NCBI GenBank assembly: GCA_907165065.1
Contig: OU015541.1
Span: 4,526,001-4,590,000 of the forward strand
Length of the DNA stretch: 64,000 nucleotides
Direction: 5' to 3'
Source: Caprimulgus europaeus
Lineage: Eukaryota; Chordata; Aves; Caprimulgiformes; Caprimulgidae
Shown here: positions 13,301 to 25,760 of the stretch, piece after piece
Position numbering within the stretch: the first letter of the stretch is position 1
Layout of the letters: each line of letters opens with the position of its first letter
Notes under the pieces: model-generated
Databases searched by the model: none
Seen by the model: the letters and a program-made list of their open reading frames with translations, nothing else
What the model was told of the DNA's origin: nothing
Translations under genes and position numbers: made by a program

Positions 13301-14944
13301 ATAAAATCATTCTCATTTTGGCAATTGTATCAACATAATCAAACCAGATAACGCTGGATGTTTCCTTCCTCACCCCCCCACCTTTTTTTTTTGAGGGAGT
13401 GGGCTGTCCACGTTTCCCAACCTTCCCCTTTGCTTTCCTGCTCATGCTTTCAACAGCGAGCACATCTTTCAGGCAAAAGCACAGGTATATCAGAAAATCA
13501 TTTCACATCATGGAGGGCAAAGGCCAGAGAAAAAGAGACATTGCTGATACTATTTCACAGGTCATAGCTACCACATCAAATTTTTAAATGCCTAAGTGAA
13601 TTAGGTAAACACATTTAACTTTCCACTCAAAGTTGGGCAGTTATAAAACCCTAAAGTTTTGAAACTAAGGCAAAGTAACCTCCCTAGCTGCAAATGCTTA
13701 ACATTAAACAGGAAGACCTGCAGAATTATTAGCAAGAAGAGGATCTGATGCCCTCAGTTGATTGTATAAACAGAATACAGAACACAGTGACACCAGAAGC
13801 ACTGTCACTGATTAAGGATGAACTTCTATAACCTACTGAACCTATGTTTTTGCTTTGTCATTTATGCATGCCAAGGTTATTCCTATTCTGCTTTAAAAGA
13901 AATGATAAAGAACTCAGAATTCTTGAATACCTATAATTTTCTAGAAAGAACCTATAACATTATAAAAGAACTAATGTGCAGGCTGAATAGGTAAAAGAGA
14001 AAAAATAAAATAAATTGGTCTAGCAACATTTAAATTATGGCAAATGTAAGTTTAATATAAAACCATATTAGAACAATTGTGAATCATGAGAGGCTAATTT
14101 ATTATTTATATAGCACACTAAAAGTTATCTGTAAAGGAAATTGTGTAATATGCAGTAAATTAGACAAAGCTGCACTATAAATTGGGATTAAATCTTAAAC
14201 TGGTTTTAATATTTAATATGCTATCATGACTCACATTTTCAATAACGGTTGTTCAAAGTTGAGGAAGAAGCTTGAAAGCAGACAGAGGAGAATGACTTAC
14301 AAAACCTTGCCACCTGATGATACAAATTAAATCAGATCATCCATTAATTGCCAAAACCAGACAAAACTGTGGACTTAGTCCAAAACTCACCAAAGAGAGT
14401 GGAAAAATCTCCCATTAATTTCAACAGAATTGAGATCACAGTAACTGCACGTTACATAACCATTAGAGCTGGATAAATTATATTACACAGGAATAAAATA
14501 ATTATAAATTCATTTGGTTTATTTTTAATGATTGTCCCAGTGGAATACTGGCAAAATTCATCCTTTGACAGGAGCAAAAATGGCACATTAAAAAAAAAAA
14601 AATTATCCCAGAGGAGCATTTGGAAATATGCTCTTTGACTTGAACAAAGTCAGAGCCAAAGTTTAAGTGCCCATTTGGATTTCAAACCATACACCCAAGT
14701 AGGCAATATCTGGGCATGAAGTGACATGATTATATTGTTTTTAAGTGTGCAGGATGCCAGAAGATTGGTTCATGTATACACTAGAATGCATTTCACAACT
14801 TAAAACTAGTTTATTTATGGAGTTTTACTTATGGCCACATGGAACACTGATTTGAAAGGTTTTGATCTGCATGGCTTAATCCTGTCTCAGACATTTATTA
14901 TTTGCACTACTGTGAAAAAACAATTGTCTCACTGTCTATGGCCT
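7318..14944. other. Long non-coding stretch, no gene recognised
   Basis: AT-rich throughout, with simple tracts: G/T-rich at 8,659-8,703, a TTA microsatellite at 11,489-11,510, and short A or T runs. Short frames at 10,735-10,980 and 11,617-11,826 have overlapping alternatives and no recognisable peptide. At 13,900-14,260 the sequence is very AT-rich with many TAAT-type cores, which would fit a conserved regulatory element. A short motif near 14,410-14,430 (CTCCCATTAATTTCAAC) resembles a core I recall from old reptile and bird repeats. None of this can be confirmed from one sequence. Confidence 0.5.
11489..11510. repeat. T-run with (TTA)n microsatellite
   Basis: A short T-run leads into four TTA/ATT units and ends in TTTTG. 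It is a short simple repeat with no attached retroposon that I can see. Confidence 0.75.
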
Positions 14945-15465
14945 TAACACACTGTGCAAAGAAAATAAATCAAAGTCCTTGACCGAAAAGGTTTATCACT
15001 GAAGATGTCAAACAACAGACAAACAAAACCAGGGACAGTTCAAGGACATCATGACACAGCTTTGGTCAGCAATTTAGTCAGTGATCTCAGCACATTGGCA
15101 GCCTAATTCCTGTCAGGAGAGCTTTAAAGAAAATGTTTTGTTTTGCTGAGGGTTATAGAGAGCGTCAAGGGCAACATAGAAAAGGCACCAAAATACTCTA
15201 AGTAGTCTGTGGGGGTGGCTGTCAGGCTGGGGAGGGAAGTCAAGCTACTACTGCTTCTTAGAAGATGACAGGAAAAATGGGATTATGTCTTTGCAGAGGG
15301 AAAACAGTTAATATTTGATTTGGTGGAGTAGGAGGAGACAATCACATAACCTAGGGTATGATTTCAGCAGCAACACTCTGAATGGCAGTGAGTGGGTGAT
15401 GTTAGTGTCGGTCATTATCAGAGAAAAGGATAATCAAGACATGAAATGCTATCTGCACAATACTT
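14945..15465 (+). repeat. Old interspersed amniote repeat, copy A
   Basis: About 520 bp that follows, with many changes, an interspersed repeat I recall from turtle and crocodilian genomes. In order: CTGTGCAAAGAAAATAAA, then GTCCTTGACC, then a tract with CAGACAAACAAAACC, then CAAGGACATCATGACACAG, TTTGGTCAGCA, GTGATCTCAGCACAT and GGCAGCCTAA. Further on it has a motif of the type CAGCAGCAACACTCTGAATGG followed by GAGTGGGTGATG. I do not assign a family name. Copy B in this window (31.3 kb) shares the same order of landmarks, which supports a common source. No coding frame survives. Confidence 0.5.
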
Positions 15466-16559
15466 AATTTGTGGAATACTAAGAAAAGTCATATCATAGG
15501 GATGCTTTATGGAAAAAAAAATGTAAAACAAATATATTTACAGCTGCGTGTAAGAGTAAAGAAAAGTCAGGGTAAAATTAAAACTTACTTCAACTCTTCT
15601 CTAACATATTAAAATGTCAGATGTCTAAATGTATCTATGGATCAATATGCTGAATCGTAACTTGACCAGTTTGTCTGTCAGTAGTATGGTTGGATGGTCC
15701 CACATGAAACCAGCCCTCTATTCCTTGTCCAAACACTCAGGAGTTGGTTGGGTTGGGTTTTTTTTCAGTGCCTGGGCCACAGTTTAACACCTCTGCACTG
15801 CTCTGCTTGGTGCAATATCACTCCCTTAAAAACCATAAGGACTGTGAGTGGCGTAGGTTTAAAAGGAAAGCTGTAAATTGCAGCTTAGACTTCACCAATC
15901 TTTTTAAGGTTAAGGTGTTCTGCAGAGAAAATCATATTTAGTTGTCTGGAATGTTTTGAGCTGCTTAAAATGCCTAATTGTCATTTTGATAAATGTAAAA
16001 TAGGCATACAACAGATAAATCTGGTCCACAGTGAATTGGCATTACAAATGATAGTACTTTCTAGCACTGCCACTGTGAGTAATATCAATTTTAATTAACA
16101 CTTTACTTTAAAAAATTGTTTTGCACATGACACATTAGAAAAGGTTTCCTTATCTGCATGAACTTCAGACTACTGTGCTGAGCAGTGTGGATAGAGTTCC
16201 CCTGTAAGCACGAAGGAGAGCCTCCGTTAACAACTCTCATGGGGACACTGCTGTTTTTTCTACGGTCATCTGGTTCTAGGACACAGTTGCTGTGTTAAAA
16301 GATGTTTCCATCACACAAGACAGCTGCCTGCTTGAGTCACTCCAGCTCTTGTAGTTTATTTCTTAATTACCTCTAAAACTAAGGTTTGTTCCTGGCTAGT
16401 TATGATTCTAGTCAAATAAATCAGAATTTACAGTGTATTAATCAAATATACTGTTGCTTATCTGTCTTCTGTCAAGACTGATTAGTTTAGCATACTGACT
16501 GTGCACTACTAGTGCAATATCTGTGCCTAAATATACAATCAGAAAGATGATGTTATCAA

Positions 16560-16593
16560 GGAAGACAAATATATAGGGAAGACAAATATATAG
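16560..16593. repeat. 17-bp unit repeated twice
   Basis: The unit GGAAGACAAATATATAG occurs twice head to tail without change, so this is a small perfect tandem duplication. It probably arose by replication slippage. Confidence 0.9.
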
Positions 16594-18289
16594 GAACAAA
16601 ACCCACCTGAATTCACATATTTTAGAAACCAGCAGGGTTTTTTTTTTTCCTCTGACATCAGTAAGAGCTTTAGACATTCCACTAAATACTTCTTTTGCAT
16701 TTATGATAGCAACTCTCATTAAAACTCCACGAAAATATAGTATCTAGATTGTATTTCTATCTTTGATTATCTCCCCTCCCAGCTTTTATTTATTTCCATC
16801 CTCGTTACAAACACCTGAAAGCCACCAACAGTGTTTGGGAGTTAGCCTCCTGTAAATGCATTGCCTGACTAGGCTTTTTATTATCTTGCAGAACTGGTAA
16901 AAGATATGAGGATATCTTTAATTCCCAAAGCTGTATAGTCTGTTTTTCTGTTGTTGAAAGAAAAGTGAGAAATTCTTGGTTCTTAAAGGGAAGGCAGATT
17001 AGGAAGTAAAGGTTTCCATGAAAAGTACACAATTGTTTTTCTACCTTATTAGAATCCATGTTTATCAGGTGCTATTTATCTAAGTATTTTCCCAGACAAT
17101 ATTGTAACTAAAGGTTTCTTGATTACAGAAAGTACAGGCTGCAGACTATGAAAAAAAACCTGCTGTATTTCTTTTACCTAAAGACATCTGATGTTCAGAA
17201 GGTAAAGGATTATAAATTTAAATTCCAGGCATTTTCTACACCTGCTGTCTCTAGACTGAGTCCCAGGATAATAGCTACCAGAAACCACACCCAACAGCAT
17301 GACCTCGACAGCAATGGGGACCCACTTGTCACCTACAGAACAACACCATTTATAATTAGCCATTTTAAAGAATGTTCCTGCATACCAGGATTCCTATGGA
17401 GCATGTCACCAGGTGTCCAGGCTTGTCAGAGCTCCACTAACTTCAACATTTGGCTAGACAGACCACACAAGGTTGAAATCAGGATGTAGCTCCACCTCTA
17501 CCAGGCTACATTTGATGCACAAACCAACCACACAGCCTCTCTTATGGGAGAAGAAACTCTGGGAGTGCTTCTGTGCCTGTTTGTTCCTCAGGCCATCATC
17601 CACAAATCCCTCTCACTACAGATCAAAGATGACAGGATAAACAAATAGACCATTAACATATTTTCAGGTGTGTATCTATTATTACCATTTTATTGACAAA
17701 ATATAGCTCAGATAAATGTAAGCCAGCCTCCTAATGCGAGAACATACTCTGAAATATATTTCTGGTGTTGATTATAAATACTAAGGATAATTTATGATTA
17801 AAAAAAATCTCAGCAAGAATATATCCAATCTTTATCATGATATGAAAAAACATTATGATTTCCAGCCTGGTATTACTTTTATGAGTTCTATTCTTTCTTA
17901 ATAGAAACTTGAATAAAAACTGGTCTGGCCAGACCTCGCTATTTTATTTCTTTTATTGTAACCATTAAATCAGCTTTCATTTCATTACTCTAATTGTGCC
18001 TGGGAGCAGCAACTGCCACCTTAAGGCACATAACCTAATTTAAAATGCTCACAGCTCATTCCACCTTAAAATATATTGCGGTACTTAGGATCAGCACAGC
18101 AGGTCAAGCTATACAACAGCACTGTTGTGATCAGAGGACTTTTTGGCAGTTAAATCAGGAGAAAGACTGAGGCAATGTAAAAAAAAGTAACATTTCTCTT
18201 GCTTAAAAGATATACAGCAGTTGACATAACCATTTGTTATTTGTACCTTAAGTGTCTCCAGAGCATTCTTATTTAGGTAGAGATTTCTC

Positions 18290-18360
18290 ACATAAGGAAT
18301 ATTTCTCGGCCCAGCACACAAACATCTAATTCACTAGGATGATTTTTACCATGGAGATTA
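18290..18360 (+). repeat. Dispersed repeat of unknown family, member 1
   Basis: The core at 18,323-18,360 (CATCTAATTCACTAGGATG then ATTTTTACCATG) closely matches 20,529-20,566 in the same orientation 2.2 kb away. They differ at a handful of positions and by one T in a T-run. Similarity is weaker upstream, where both have TTTCTC and CAGC landmarks. This is either a fragment of an old transposable element present twice or a local duplication. I do not recognise the family. Confidence 0.45.
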
Positions 18361-18507
18361 TACATGTAAAGAGCCACCCTGCTGGGCTGTGAGGGAAAAT
18401 CCATAATGATGATATATATGTCTGTTTGTGCTACTTGTGTGGGCCCCTTCTCCCATGGTTTCTGACTATCTCTCAATCTTTATCTGTTCTAAGTCTCACT
18501 GCAAATT

Positions 18508-18665
18508 GCATATTACCTCCATTATACCAATGGGGAATTGAGAGACACAAATATTAAGCAACTCCCTAACATTACATAGGGGTGCAAAGACAGAGCTGGG
18601 ATTTAAATTTAGGTCTCCTGATTCCTAGGTGAGTGCTCCATATAAAAGGTACTGTTGTACCTATT
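18508..18665 (+). mobile_element. MIR SINE remnant
   Basis: The order of landmarks matches the 3' half of MIR: a CATTATACCAATGGGG block (MIR: CATTTTACAGATGAGG), then GAATTGAGAGACACAAATA and TTAAGCAACT (MIR: GAGGTTAAGTAACTTGCCC), then ACATTACATAGGGGTG. These are followed by AGAGCTGGGATTTAAATT, TAGGTCTCCTGATTCC and GAGTGCTCCA. MIR is an ancient tRNA-derived SINE shared across amniotes, and such diverged copies are expected in a bird. It is not functional. Confidence 0.85.
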
Positions 18666-19808
18666 CCTTCTTTCATTTCTCATTATATAGATAACAGACT
18701 TAACCTATATTCTCCATCCCCTACAGCATTGTTTCTAAAAGACTTCCATCTGGCTAAATGATTCCACCTCTTGTAAACAGGACCATAACCTAAATACTCT
18801 ACCTGAATAGACTAAGAGCAGATCTTCATTAGGAAAAAGTGCAATTACAAACCTAAGGCTTGTTGTAATGTTGAATAAAGGGGCAAACCAATAATTAGGG
18901 TCTTTAATGCCTACAGAAAGATCAGAAACACATCCTACCTACCTTGCATTTGTAAACCGAAATCTCTGCCTACAGTGTGAAGCCAGGGATGCCAGGAAGG
19001 AGACAAATCCAGGAGGGAAACTAGGAATTCAGTACAAAACTGATAAATATTTGCTACCTGTTTTCATGCCTTAGAGGTTAAGAGTAAGATATTTTCCTTT
19101 GCCTTGCAGCGAATCAGCTCACTATCAAGTAATTCACCATCATTCCTTGGAAGGCACCAGCTAAGGAGCTGCTCATGTCATCAGCTAAACAGGTACTAAT
19201 TGCATCTCAAAGCCAGAGACAGTGATCAAGGACCAAGTCGTCACTGGACTGCAACTATACGGTGGCTGGATTCATTTCATTTATGCCACTGTTTTGAACA
19301 TGAGAGACCAAGAGATGCATCAGTGGATCTTGAATTTAAAAAAATTTAAAAATCCTACTTTGGACATGTGCTACAGTGTAACATCTGTGTAAGTACTTAC
19401 ATAAACATATATACATACCTGTTGCTAAATACACAAACCCATCACCCATCTATAAAATAGATTCTCAGGAAAAGTACCTATGCTTCTATTCAAATTTGTG
19501 CTCAAAAAGGCAAATTTCTTCAGAATTTTCTTTTTGGGTATATTTTTAAACCATTTTTTCTCTTCAAACAAATCAGCACATTTAAAAATTCTTCATTTGA
19601 AGTGTCATTGATGAAACATTCCAGGCTCAGGAACTTCACTATGTGATAAGAATGACTTAGCTGTTAGTTTATGCATTCCAAAATGACAGTTTTCAGAAAA
19701 CCCTGATGCTGTTTTCATAATGTAAATCAAATGATTGAGTGGCATATGGTTATCCTGTTGTTACTATATAGTGTGTGTATCTTACTTTTCTCTGCATCAA
19801 TAAAATTA

Positions 19809-19864
19809 GAACTTGAAAAAGGCACTCATTTAAACTGGAACTTGAAAAAAGTACTAATTTAAAC
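19809..19864. repeat. Imperfect 29-bp-period tandem duplication
   Basis: A 27-bp segment starting GAACTTGAAAAA and ending ATTTAAAC occurs at 19,809-19,835 and again at 19,838-19,864, with three substitutions between copies. The divergence suggests an older slippage event. Confidence 0.8.
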
Positions 19865-20494
19865 ACATCATACATATAATGTGCTTATATACATAAGCTT
19901 GATACACATTACATCTGACGTGACTTTAACCTGCTTCAGAGGTAAAGAGGCAATAGGTTACTTGGGACCCAGGATTATTCCATCAGCCAAAAAGTTAAAT
20001 CTTCCCACATTAGGTCATGGATTTCACATTATATTCAGTGCAGGAAGAGGTTACCTTTCAGAATATGGCATGTACTTATTTGAACTCCTGATTATTAGGG
20101 TCCTGATTCTCAATTGTTCTTTTTAGACTTTTAATTGCTATCCACAATAGTGCCAAGCATGGTGAAATTACTTTGTCTAAACTTTCAGTGGTTCCCCTCA
20201 AATGTTCCTGATTCCTTCACATTCCTTGAATATTCAACTAGTTTTAGAAAGCCCAGGCAATGGGGGCACTAAGCTTTTGCCTCCATAAGTACTTCAGGGG
20301 CAGAAGTTCAAAAACCTGCTACAGCTCTTCCATATCCACATGACTGTTGTAGTCTTCCTACCCAGCAGTGGGACACAGGCACCTTCTCCCTCCTATTTGA
20401 CTGTGTTGTATGTGTGCTCAATACATACAATTTTAACAGGGAATCTTCAGCAATAAAACCAATGGACTATTAATTTTGTGTATCTTCCCTAGAT

Positions 20495-20566
20495 CTTTTC
20501 TCCGAGCAGCTCTGAAACAGGACGTGAGCATCTAATCCATTAGGATTATTTTTTACCATGAAAATT
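20495..20566 (+). repeat. Dispersed repeat of unknown family, member 2
   Basis: The core at 20,529-20,566 (CATCTAATCCATTAGGAT, a T-run, then TTACCATG) matches the member at 18.32 kb. See that entry for the comparison. No known family recognised. Confidence 0.45.
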
Positions 20567-23500
20567 TTATCTGGTGAAATGTCTCATGTAAAATCTTTGT
20601 GATGTCCTGGTAGGATCAGGCTGTGGTGGTGAATGCTTATTTTAAGAGTGTTGTTGGAATGTAAGCGGAAAAATATAGTTACCTGAAAAGGCAGATGAAC
20701 TTGTGAGCATCAAGGCTTTTAGCCTGTGTTCAGGTAGAGCTGGCAACCATCTCAGTAACCAGCTGACTGTTTCTGTGATGCAGTAACTTTTCTGTGCATA
20801 TTGGCAGCTTGCTTCTCAACTCAACTTTGTAACCCAAGTCTCTAGCATGTTTAGAATTGCAGATGTGTGTTCTGAGAATTTGCAGTGTTTGCCAGAAAGA
20901 CACTATATGATATTAGCACAGTTGGTTCTGAATTTTAAACCCAAATCTGATGTGCTATGACTCACAGCCTCAGGAAAGAATTAGATGAATAGCTCATAAG
21001 GGGAGAGACACTGCCTGAATATCTTTATAGAGGAGATATGCTGAATAATAACCATTATCTCCATACCACAAGCTACCATTCTATTTAGGATATGGTGTGC
21101 CACTATATAAGCGGAGAGTGCCACACAGATAGTCATATCTGAATTATCTTTAATATACCTAGAGAACCAGAAATCAATGAAATTGCAATAGCACAGACCC
21201 CACTGATGGTTTGTTCTTTCAGTTCATGTCCACGATGCTTCACTGACATTCTTGGACAGTCCATTCTGAATTCCATGCTGTCACAGCAACTCCATAGTTG
21301 CTAGATAAAAGCTATCCCAGGTGTCCCTGCTTGGGATGTAATCACATCTCTTATTGCAGCATGGACATAGTCTCAAATTAGATATGATGCAATGAACCAG
21401 TATTTGTAATATATAAGATATTTGCAACATTGTCTCAAGCTAGTTGGACTTTAATTTAGATAACAGTCATTTAATTTACATGTACATCTTTCTTGTAGCA
21501 AAAGTCCCTTACATTATCTAAAAAGGAAAGGTACAACCTGAATCTGGCCTGAGGCATATTTATGAGGAATTAAATAAAAATATTTAACTTATATGGTTCT
21601 TAAAAGTCTGGGTCCTCTCAGACTATGGTTGTCACTAAACCTAGAGCGACCTTATTTTTAGGGTTTCCAGATTCCATCGTGGGGTAGGATTTGCATTCAG
21701 TATTATTCTCACTTCTAGGGCTCAGAAGGATGATAGTTGGCTTCAAGAGCTTTAAGCAAACTGTCTCCAAAGAATTATAACATAGAAGTGAACAACAGCT
21801 TGTAAGCCTTGTGGTCACATGCAAGTCAATCTGCTCCAAGCACCAGCACTATAATTCTTTGTGAAAGGCCCAATAAATGTTTGTATAAGCTGATTATAAA
21901 TCACAAACCTTTTAATGACTTACAAGAGGACACTGCTTTGCATGGGGAGGAGGTGCACTTTCATTTGGCTACCTTTACTACCTTACTAACCTCACATCTG
22001 GAGTGTAATGATTTAAGGTACATTCTTAGCCATAATCCTGTGAAAGTAACATGTAAACAGTTCCATTCATTCTGCATTTCTAGAAGACATCTACACCAAA
22101 CAATTAAGTAGTAGCTGGGTTGCACCTCTCTGACTTATCTTTTATTCTGTGTTTCTTTTTTGCAGTGAGAAACCTCATGACATTGTTCTCAAATGTTGTG
22201 AAATTTGGCAGTAAGACCTAATGGAGAACATCTATATGCAAATCATGCATTGTTGTCTATATTTAACACAATAGCACTCAAAATTCCCACCAGAAATTGA
22301 AGCCCCAGTACTATAAAAATACACAGTGTAAGGCACTCTTGTTCCAGAGAGATGGATGTTAAATAGTCTGAAAGAACAGACAGAGCTTGGAGGGGAAAAG
22401 GTGGGTTAGTTTGTGCTTTGTAGCCTTTTAGGGATGCTGTGGTGTTTCAGTGTCTGCTTACCTCTTTCTTCCTCCCTCACATTTCTTTATCCCGTTGCCT
22501 TATCTGGTTCACTGCCAGCCTCTGACTCAATTTTTGTGCATAGGAAAAGGACAATACTGAAACTCACTTGCCTTCCAGTTTCTGATCACAATTATTATGA
22601 GAAGACAGGGAGCTGCAATAGAAATAAGTATGTTTTAACAAATATCTGGCACAACTTCTGTCTCTATACTTCTATATCCCTGTAGACTATACCCAGGACG
22701 AGTTTGTGTGCTAATGCTTGCAGATTTGGCTTGTGAAATGTCTCCACAAATAGAATTCATCCTTTAAACATCAATGCAGTATGTTTCATTCTCCACAAGG
22801 TGTGAAAAGAACCTACTGATGATAACGTCCTTTAGCTCCACTAGAAAAGGAAACTCTTAAGCCCCTCTAGCAAAATATGTCCCTATTTAACAAGTAACTG
22901 AATAAATGTAAACTCCATGGGGCTTTGCTTAATGGGGCGAGCAAGTACTTCTGTTCACCAAAGCTAAAGAAATCATGGATGCTAACTTAGAAATACTCCT
23001 TTCTCTTCAAGTTCACCTCTATACATACTCAAAGAAATAAATTCAGATTAAAAAATACAGTTTTACAAAAAAATAAATTTCCCAAATCCCAGATTTTTTC
23101 CTCCCTTATGCTCCTATGCTCCCTTTTTTAAGGATTATCTGAATACAATATGGTGAATAATATGAACTCTTCTTTTTCTTTTGTGATGCTGCGATTTTAA
23201 GCCATTCCTCAATTCTCACAAAGGTACAGAATGGAAAATGAAAAAACAAGAAATAGGAACTAGAAGAAATAAAGCAGCAGGAAAGGAATCCCAGTACCTC
23301 AATAGCAGGAGGCAAATAAAACCTGAAGGCCTTAATGACAACATAAATATACTGAAAATACTTTGGTATATATACACATAAAGTGATTTTTCACTAGGAT
23401 GAGAGACACAGATGAGTTTTTGTCAGAAAGTAGGCTGGAGTGAAAGGACTTGACTGATCCCACGAGTACAGCAGTGACATGAGAAAGCACACCTTGCAGG

Positions 23501-23828
23501 CTTTGCCAGTGCCACAGAAACCACAGCAAAGCCTTCATGACTCAAACACTAAACTTTCAAAATAACTTTAGGTGCTGCTCACCTAAACAGAAATATTAGT
23601 AAACATCCTAAAAGGCACTTGTGGTTTCCCTTTACAGCCCTCCTCAAAATCTCCAGTGTTGTAATGGACCTACAAAAACAATGACAGCTTGAATTGGACA
23701 GCTGAATACTGACACTGCTGTATTGCATCTTAAGAAATCTTGTCTCCTGGGTTATTCAAGCTCCTTCATAAGCATCTGTGGTCTTTCTCTTCTCCTGAGA
23801 ATTCAGGATTTAGGAAGAAAAGACTGGA

Positions 23829-23844
23829 TTTTTTTTTTTTTTTT
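23829..23844. repeat. T homopolymer
   Basis: A run of 16 T. No retroposon body recognised on either side. Confidence 0.85.
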
Positions 23845-25671
23845 AATACAGTTCCTAGGTACAAAGCACCTTAAATGTGAAAGCAGCAGCAGCAATACCT
23901 CAAAAAATGCTCATTTCTTACTGCACTGTCATATCTGTGAGGTTATTATGAGTTTCTCTCCTTCATATATAGCAGGAGAGCACATACAACACCCATGGTC
24001 TACAGAAGACAATGTTTAAAACCACTCCCTTTCATCATAATCTGTTGTCATTAAGGATTTCTTGGATATTATTTTGAGGCTTATGCCAAAAGCTGCAGGG
24101 TCCAGAAAATATATGATGTGTGGCAATGTAATAGAGAGCTCTCCAGAGAAGTATGGTTTCTGGAACCAGGGGAAAACATTAACCTAAACATTTCTAAGGG
24201 AAAAAACTAATGATGATAAAGTGGTAACAAGATGTGGTTGGATAAAACTAATTATTCATGTTAGGGGATGTGAGCAAGGGCTTCCTTTGGCTATAAGTGC
24301 ACTTACTGAAAGCAAGAAAGAGTAATGAGCCCAAATATGTGCTTGTTTAGGGGAAATATTTTCAAAATTTAATGTATGGAAGTAATTAGACCAGAGAGAA
24401 AATTAGAATGGGAAAAATGGCACCAAGTCACTTGGAGTCAAAGCATTGAACAAAAAAGTAGATCCTCCTTATCCATGATATACACAGTGGACTAAATCTA
24501 TTTTCTGATCAATCTTGCTTTATCACAAAGACATTTATTTTCTGGATTCAATTAAAATATGAGCTCACCTGTCAATTGAATTCAAGCAGAAACTCTCCTG
24601 ACATTCAGAAATAAACATTAAAGATCACCATTTACTACCAGAGGCTGCTATACTTAAAACTATTCATACACAGGAACAGGATATGTTCTGTTACTAGATT
24701 AATGTAAAATGTGTAGTCTCTATTAGCCTGTTGGGAGTTAATTTAAAGAAAGAAAAATGATAGCACTTTCAAAGGTCTAAGGATTTTTTTGATTTTTTTT
24801 TTCTTTTTGGCTTCCAGCAGCAAATATTATAGCAGCAGTACGATGTATATATGCAAGGGTATCATAAATTATAGGGTGACTTAATAAGGCAATAGGACTT
24901 CGTATCTACACTTAAAAGCTGCCAATTCTTTAGTCAGTTTATTTACTTAAACTGCCATTTCATTCAGTGTAGTGAAGCTTTGCTGACATCTCGATTTAAT
25001 TTAGCTTACTTAAACGGAACTTTATTATATATAAATATACATATTCTTAGTTTCAGTCTCACTCCTAGTTTATTTCACATTGCTAAAAATAAAGTAAAAT
25101 ATTTGTTGATATATGTACTCCAGGTACGATATTTCCTTATGAATTTGATCTTGAAGTGGTACTAAAACACATTTTTCATCTCCTCTGGAGAAAATAAATA
25201 TTAACATTTCATCTCTTATAATTCCTAGGATCCACAGAAAATCCAGTACCTGTAGTACAGACTCCCAAAGGGAGACTCCAGGTTACAAAGGTTACTGACT
25301 GCAGCTTCAATCAATACTTGTCTTTCAGCCCCCTGTTGTACCCTCCAGCTGGTAAGGACCTGTACCCAGGGTGTGCTGATGCTTTTTTGAGGCATGATCT
25401 ATTTAACCTACTCCTGCAGAAGAAATGCTCTTCCTCACTCTGTCTGCTATGAGGAGAGACAACCCTTTAACAGCAGTGGTGACAGCAAGGGACATACCAA
25501 TGGAAGTTGCTCTCTCATGGGAAACTTTACTCCTCGAGCAGTAAGAGGTTATTGGAACTTTACTAGGCTTTCTCAGCTGCCAGGAAGCAGAGCTACAATT
25601 CCCTTGTTAATAAGGAGTGCTAACAGGTACACAATAGTCCTGGAAAGCAGTGTGATGTTAAACAGCTCAAA

Positions 25672-25760
25672 GGGGGTTTTTTGTTGCTGGGCTTTGGGGT
25701 TTTTGGGGCAGGGGTCTGTTTGTTTTTTTTGTTCCGTTTTGAGTTTTTTTTTGTTTGCAC
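25672..25760 (+). repeat. G/T-rich tract with G-quadruplex motif
   Basis: The plus strand carries G runs in a T-rich background. Within it, 25,689-25,714 has four runs of at least three G (GGG, GGGG, GGGG, GGGG) separated by loops of 4, 5 and 2 bases. This meets the usual quadruplex rule of G3+ with loops of 1-7. The rest of the tract is T-runs broken by G. I cannot tell whether it folds or has a role. Confidence 0.7.

Larger units (their letters stand above)
15466..18507. other. Non-coding stretch, no gene recognised
   Basis: AT-rich DNA with short random frames. The 113-codon plus-strand frame at 17,148-17,489 has no recognisable motif and no paired splice sites that I can defend. A small tandem repeat lies at 16,560-16,593, and one member of a dispersed repeat pair lies at about 18,290-18,360. 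Confidence 0.5.

Noticed and set aside
15205-15240. Second G-quadruplex candidate
   Set aside because: The loop between the first and second G runs is 13 bases, outside the usual limit, and only three clear runs are present.
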